Shown here one piece after another: positions 16,001 to 16,146 of a stretch of 16,146 nt of DNA. Each line of letters opens with the position of its first letter. The first letter of the stretch is position 1. Made by a program: the position numbers and the translations under genes. Source of the stretch: Ruminococcus flavefaciens. GTDB lineage: Bacteria > Bacillota > Clostridia > Oscillospirales > Ruminococcaceae. The notes beneath the pieces were generated by a model. It saw nothing but the letters and a program-made list of their open reading frames with translations, made no database searches and was not told where the DNA came from. The DNA is taken from positions 16,914 through 33,059 of the forward strand of contig DEDQ01000009.1 of the NCBI GenBank assembly GCA_002350065.1. The letters are read 5' to 3'.

Positions 16001-16146
16001 GGCAGCAAGTGTGTAAAGGTATCCGGACGCTCTGATGAGTGGAACGGTATGTCCTACAGCCTCGGCAGCGACTTCAAGGCTGGCAATACTTACAGCTTCT
16101 CTGCAGCAGTTATGCAGGCAAGTGGTGCTACAGAAGAGGTTCGCCT
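13049..16146 (+). CDS. Modular cellulosomal xylanase, GH11-CBM22-GH10-dockerin-CBM22 (3' end outside window)
   Basis: The frame is open without a stop from ATG 13049 to the window end (1032 codons). A signal peptide covers about 1-36. GH11 at about 37-245 has nucleophile E145 (PLVEFYIIE) and acid/base E233 (VEGWESDG). CBM22 covers about 272-416 and GH10 about 468-802. GH10 has RGHTLIWHSQTP, acid/base E615 (DVANECF) and nucleophile E732 (QVTELDV). A Thr-rich linker (815-844) leads to a dockerin at about 846-910. Its first calcium loop is D850, N852, D854, D861; its second runs D886 to D898 and is one residue longer. Another Thr-rich linker follows, then a second CBM22 from about 953, cut by the window end. 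The two catalytic domains cleave beta-1,4-xylan, and the dockerin places the enzyme in a cellulosome. Similar layouts in R. flavefaciens continue into an esterase, which may follow here. No symbol is given. Confidence 0.96.
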   Translation, partial: MKNSILKRVLSTAVASFLAISSTPFVAKELDSNAAKMLQTSPSHTQETGWYNDYHHEIWQADTPNSSTMTLYDNGGGFSTSWKCGPNNSRGNFLARRGLYYGLNNPKHWQDYGGFTCDFDCSWSAGSSGNSRICIYGWTQNPLVEFYIIEDWKNWRPTSNNAKQVTIDGSVYDVFTNPMNSYTIEGNKAFTQYISVRRNTRSKGTITISDHFKAWESLGMKMGGLYEVAFNVEGWESDGQADVKQNDIKEGTPDPNKQTTTAAPQKADANGNFLVEDFNSGKGDFTGRGDAAVSVDSKNYYDGTGSLKITGRSDNWHGGSISLDSSTFVPGSTYSISAAGLQNSGSATDLKLTLEYTASSGDQDWMEVASANAKSGEWTKLENTKFTVPSGASGMSLYIEAPDSLTDLWLDSFKISEEGKTSSVVTGGGTVDGSSSVVVTTTNGNGTPATTTTKAPNTNNGNWNKQNAGLKNVYSNYFRIGTAVSANEVGKNPDFILKHFNSITPENELKPDQILDQSASKANGNNVDPQVKLGWGAKTILDFAAKNNIPVRGHTLIWHSQTPSWLFKENFDDNGAMVSKEIMNKRIDNYIKNVFATLKKEYPTVQFYAYDVANECFADGQGGGLRQGGWNQQGGQSPWNMLYGDDSYLEVAFASARKYAPVGCQLYYNDYNEYENPKMNNIYNLVSKLYKQGNLDGVGMQSHLDTSYPSASQYQQALAKYASIGCAIQVTELDVTCNNEQQQASYYESIVKAIKNCEKVNSLTFWGTNDGMSWRGSQNPLIFDRSYNAKAAYNSIVNLVNESEYGDGYSSGSVNQQPGTTTTQATTTKATTTTQATTTTAPAANIKYGDVNLDGDVSIADAVAILQYLGNKDKYALSDEAKANADVYNTGDGITANDALTIQKYDAKIVTKLPASVMQGYVTTQKKNNDVTTTVRTTTAPVVTTTQAPKAQTFISDNFENGAGKWAARGDSVSIDSESGSYYSGSKCVKVSGRSDEWNGMSYSLGSDFKAGNTYSFSAAVMQASGATEEVR
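15822..15831 (+). other. A10 homopolymer inside the xylanase linker
   Basis: Ten consecutive A lie in codons 925-928 (Q-K-K-N), between the dockerin and the second CBM22. Gain of one A gives TAA directly after the run; loss of one A gives TAA after three more codons. It is the only such run in a gene otherwise rich in mixed ACA/ACT threonine codons. Confidence 0.9.

Noticed and set aside
13861..16146. Two CBM22 modules as a recent tandem duplication
   Set aside because: They share only family-level similarity (for example GRSDNWHG and GRSDEWNG), so they are old paralogous modules, not a new DNA repeat.

Overview
The window looks like chromosome of a cellulosome-forming, fibre-degrading Clostridia bacterium, most likely a Ruminococcus close to R. 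flavefaciens. Two secreted proteins carry dockerin modules (one a xylanase with modules GH11-CBM22-GH10-dockerin-CBM22, one a transglutaminase-like protein). Intergenic DNA is AT-rich, Shine-Dalgarno sites are strong (AGGAGG type), and promoters carry an extended -10 TGn. This assignment is inference from gene content. No rRNA, tRNA, CRISPR array, phage or transposase gene was seen.

Layout. Bases 1-3781 (+ strand) hold the C-terminus of a secreted Cthe_2159-type carbohydrate-binding protein, a zinc-ribbon single-pass membrane protein, an AEC-family transporter and a degenerate ROK-type regulator, separated by clear terminators and promoters. A two-way terminator at 3839-3865 separates these from a long - strand block. 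Bases 3874-7493 form one probable operon read from the purA promoter at 7547-7575: purA, then a dockerin-bearing transglutaminase-like protein, then a four-helix membrane protein whose N-terminal half carries six APxLDD-type repeats. A 124-bp palindromic MITE-like repeat (7616-7739) follows and supplies the last two codons and stop of a small membrane protein gene. Next come a Fur-family regulator with a striking dyad upstream, a double zinc-ribbon protein, and pdp (pyrimidine-nucleoside phosphorylase, TTG start).

Bases 10790-12031 (- strand) are a tight four-gene cassette of small proteins ending in a BofA-like membrane protein; the first three have no assigned function. It is divergent from a YfcE/MJ0936-like metallophosphoesterase (12119-12691, +). 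After a strong terminator comes a 357-bp regulatory region with repeated AAAAATTG boxes and a structured leader. Then follows the large modular xylanase, in frame from 13049 and running off the window end.

The xylan theme (secreted xylanase, carbohydrate-binding protein, possibly the ROK regulator) is interleaved with housekeeping nucleotide genes (purA, pdp) and poorly characterised envelope proteins. The best candidates for undescribed biology are the BofA-linked small-protein cassette, the APxLDD repeat protein paired with the dockerin-transglutaminase, and an A10 tract in the xylanase at which slippage by one base either way would end the protein just after the dockerin.
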